Assembly: GCA_955652195.1 (NCBI GenBank)
Contig: CATPBC010000133.1
Location: 1 to 7,121, forward strand
Length of the DNA stretch: 7,121 bases
DNA from: an uncultured Xanthobacteraceae bacterium
Lineage (GTDB): Bacteria; Pseudomonadota; Alphaproteobacteria; Rhizobiales; Xanthobacteraceae
Direction: 5' to 3'
The notes under the pieces were generated by a model. It worked only from the letters and a program-made list of their open reading frames with translations. It searched no databases and had not been told where the DNA came from. Below are positions 5,965 through 7,121 of this stretch, piece after piece. A program made the position numbers and the translations under genes. The number at the start of each line of letters is the position of its first letter. Within the stretch, counting starts at the first letter, position 1.

Positions 5965-6810
5965 ATGCGTTTTGAAGGCACCAGCGGCTACGTCGCCACC
6001 GATGACTTAAAGATCGCGGTCAACGCCGCGATCGCCTTGGAGCGGCCTTTGCTGGTCAAGGGGGAGCCGGGCACCGGCAAGACCGTCCTGGCGCTGGAAA
6101 TCGCCAAGGCGCTGGGCGCCCCTTTGATCGAATGGCACATCAAATCGACCACCAAGGCGCTTCAGGGACTTTACGAATATGACGCTGTTACACGGCTGCG
6201 CGACAGCCAATTGGGCGACGCCCGCGTCAAGGATATTCGCAATTACATCAAGCGCGGCAAGCTCTGGGATGCCTTCGTCTGCGATGAACGGCCGGTTCTG
6301 CTGATCGATGAAATCGACAAAGCCGATATCGAGTTTCCAAACGATCTCCTGCAGGAACTCGATCGCATGGAATTCTTCGTCTACGAGACCGGCGAAACGA
6401 TTCATGCCCGCCGGCGCCCAATCGTCGTCATCACTTCAAACAACGAGAAGGAATTGCCGGACGCGTTCCTGCGCCGGTGTTTCTTCCATTACATCCGGTT
6501 CCCCGATCCGGACACGATGCGCGCAATCGTTGAGGTGCATTTTCCCGGCATCAAGCACCGCCTGGTCGGCGAAGCGTTAAAGCTGTTCTACGAAATCCGC
6601 GAAGTGCCGGGCTTGAAAAAGAAACCCTCGACCTCGGAATTGCTCGATTGGCTGAAACTTTTAATGGTCGAGGACATTTCGGTCGAAACATTGCGCGAGC
6701 GCGATCCGAAGCGACTGATTCCGCCGCTTCATGGCGCGCTCTTGAAGAACGAACAGGATGTACACCTATTCGAGCGGCTGGCGTTCATGACGCGACGGGA
6801 GGGCCGCTAG
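5965..6810 (+). CDS. MoxR-family AAA+ ATPase
   Basis: The 281-residue ATPase is of the MoxR group, chaperone-like AAA+ proteins that usually act with a VWA-domain (CoxE-like) partner to mature or insert cofactors into enzymes. Visible motifs are Walker A GEPGTGKT (33-40), Walker B VLLIDEID (111-118), sensor 1 ITSNN (156-160), the arginine-bearing DAFLRRC (166-172) and a sensor-2/lid region KKKPSTSELLDWLKLL (218-233). Length and both ends match the family. The ATG at 5965 starts the usual MRFEGTSGYVATDDL and has GGAGG 10 nt upstream. A GTG at 5905 would add 20 unlikely residues encoded by the tandem repeat and leader. Its TAG stop lies inside the terminal CTAG of the hairpin element that follows. 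No VWA gene follows within the window, so its client or partner is unknown. Confidence 0.92.
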   Translation: MRFEGTSGYVATDDLKIAVNAAIALERPLLVKGEPGTGKTVLALEIAKALGAPLIEWHIKSTTKALQGLYEYDAVTRLRDSQLGDARVKDIRNYIKRGKLWDAFVCDERPVLLIDEIDKADIEFPNDLLQELDRMEFFVYETGETIHARRRPIVVITSNNEKELPDAFLRRCFFHYIRFPDPDTMRAIVEVHFPGIKHRLVGEALKLFYEIREVPGLKKKPSTSELLDWLKLLMVEDISVETLRERDPKRLIPPLHGALLKNEQDVHLFERLAFMTRREGR

Positions 6811-6881
6811 TGTCCCGATTCCGAAGTTTGTAAGCATTTGCGGCGCGCTCGTACGAACTTCGGAATCGATAAGGACACTAG
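6807..6881 (+). repeat. Long palindromic repeat element, copy 1
   Basis: This 75-nt imperfect palindrome begins and ends with CTAG. The outer stem CTAGTGTCC (6807-6815) pairs fully with GGACACTAG (6873-6881). A 17-bp inner stem pairs 6816-6832 with 6852-6868 with one T-G wobble. Between the stems the right arm carries an unpaired ATAA (6869-6872). The loop (6833-6851) contains TTTGCGGCGCGCTCG. Position 6808-6810 is the ATPase stop codon. Copy 2 at 6896-6970 is the same family inverted. It looks like a REP/BIME-type non-coding element; I cannot name a described family. No T-run follows, so it is not a classic intrinsic terminator. Confidence 0.9.
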
Positions 6882-6895
6882 CAACTCTATCCTTG

Positions 6896-6970
6896 TAGTG
6901 CCGCTTCTGAACCCGAAGTTCGCATCCGAGCGCTCCGCAAACTTGTGCGAACTTCGGGTTCGCGGCACTA
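6896..6970 (-). repeat. Long palindromic repeat element, copy 2 (inverted)
   Basis: This second hairpin is related to copy 1 but reads on the other strand, 14 nt away. TAGTGCCGC (6896-6904) pairs with GCGGCACTA (6962-6970). A perfect 16-bp inner stem pairs 6909-6924 with 6946-6961. The bulge TTCT (6905-6908) reads AGAA on the element's own strand and corresponds to ATAA in copy 1. The loop reads TTTGCGGAGCGCTCG on the minus strand, one base different from copy 1. The right end continues to CTAG, but the left end has G in place of C at 6895. The element ends 26 nt before the stop of the convergent outer-membrane gene. Confidence 0.9.
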
Positions 6971-6996
6971 GCGCAGGCTCGGGCGCGGGCTAGCTC

Positions 6997-7121
6997 TTAC
7001 CACAATGGATGCATGGTGAAGGAGTACGTGGCGCCGAGGCCGAAGGTAAATTGGTTGGGCGAGCCACGCTGGACGACCAACGGCGAATCGGCCGCCGACC
7101 CCGTTAGCCGCTCATATTCGA
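6997..7121 (-). CDS. MipA/OmpV-type outer-membrane protein, C-terminal end (partial)
   Basis: The last 40 codons and TAA stop of a minus-strand gene that runs off the window. The residues include EYERLTGSAADSPLV, RGSPNQFTFGLG and ATYSF. This closely fits the C-terminal strands of the MipA/OmpV family of outer-membrane beta-barrels (scaffolding for murein synthesis, or porin-like). Such proteins usually end at the aromatic of the last strand (YSF/YRF). This one carries six more residues, TMHPLW, ending in Trp. Whether that is natural or reflects a shifted stop near the repeat pair cannot be told. It converges on the ATPase, with the two hairpin elements between them. The assignment rests on a short stretch. 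Confidence 0.72.
   Translation of the reverse strand, partial: EYERLTGSAADSPLVVQRGSPNQFTFGLGATYSFTMHPLW

Noticed and set aside
6807..6970. The two hairpins as ordinary intrinsic terminators
   Set aside because: Neither strand has a U-run after the stems. The elements are far longer than terminators and share sequence with each other, so a repeat family explains them better. They may still affect 3' ends.

Overview
The window reads as chromosomal DNA of an alphaproteobacterium of the order Rhizobiales, most likely close to Bradyrhizobium/Rhodopseudomonas. The evidence is the GC-rich codon use, a CckA cell-cycle kinase beside an orphan FliO-domain protein, a DksA of the single-cysteine alphaproteobacterial type, and the close resemblance of each protein to its family in that group. 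This placement comes from remembered family sequences, not from a database search.

Layout, left to right. (1) 17-2647, minus: cckA, a membrane hybrid histidine kinase with three PAS-like regions, DHp/ATPase modules and a C-terminal receiver. (2) 2648-2960: a 313-base divergent control region with an 8-bp hairpin in the cckA leader, a TTAACCAT CtrA-type half-site near its centre and a dyad near fliO. (3) 2961-3977, plus: a FliO-domain membrane protein with a long disordered tail. (4) 4017-5126, minus: a zinc-dependent medium-chain alcohol dehydrogenase convergent with it. Its promoter-like element is so close to the ATG that the message may be leaderless. (5) 5221-5709, minus: dksA with a good sigma70-type promoter. 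(6) 5841-5938: a 49-bp sequence in two tandem copies. (7) 5965-6810, plus: a MoxR-family AAA+ ATPase. (8) 6807-6970: two long hairpin elements of one repeat family in opposite orientation. The first contains the ATPase stop codon. (9) 6997-7121, minus: the C-terminal end of a MipA/OmpV-type outer-membrane protein that runs off the window.

Biologically this is mostly conserved core regulation: CckA (phosphorelay to CtrA/CpdR) and DksA (RNA polymerase/ppGpp response). The FliO-like protein diverges from cckA, so one CtrA-type site could feed back on both. The ATPase usually works with a VWA-domain (CoxE-like) partner encoded just downstream. Here that place is taken by the repeat pair and a convergent porin-like gene, so the ATPase looks orphaned within this window.

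The strongest unexplained signal is the repeat pair at 6807-6970. The two elements have diverged, yet at least five base pairs differ by compensatory changes, and an asymmetric 4-nt bulge and a loop core are kept. This implies selection on, or a copying mechanism that needs, the folded structure. No CRISPR array, tRNA, rRNA, transposase or phage gene was seen.
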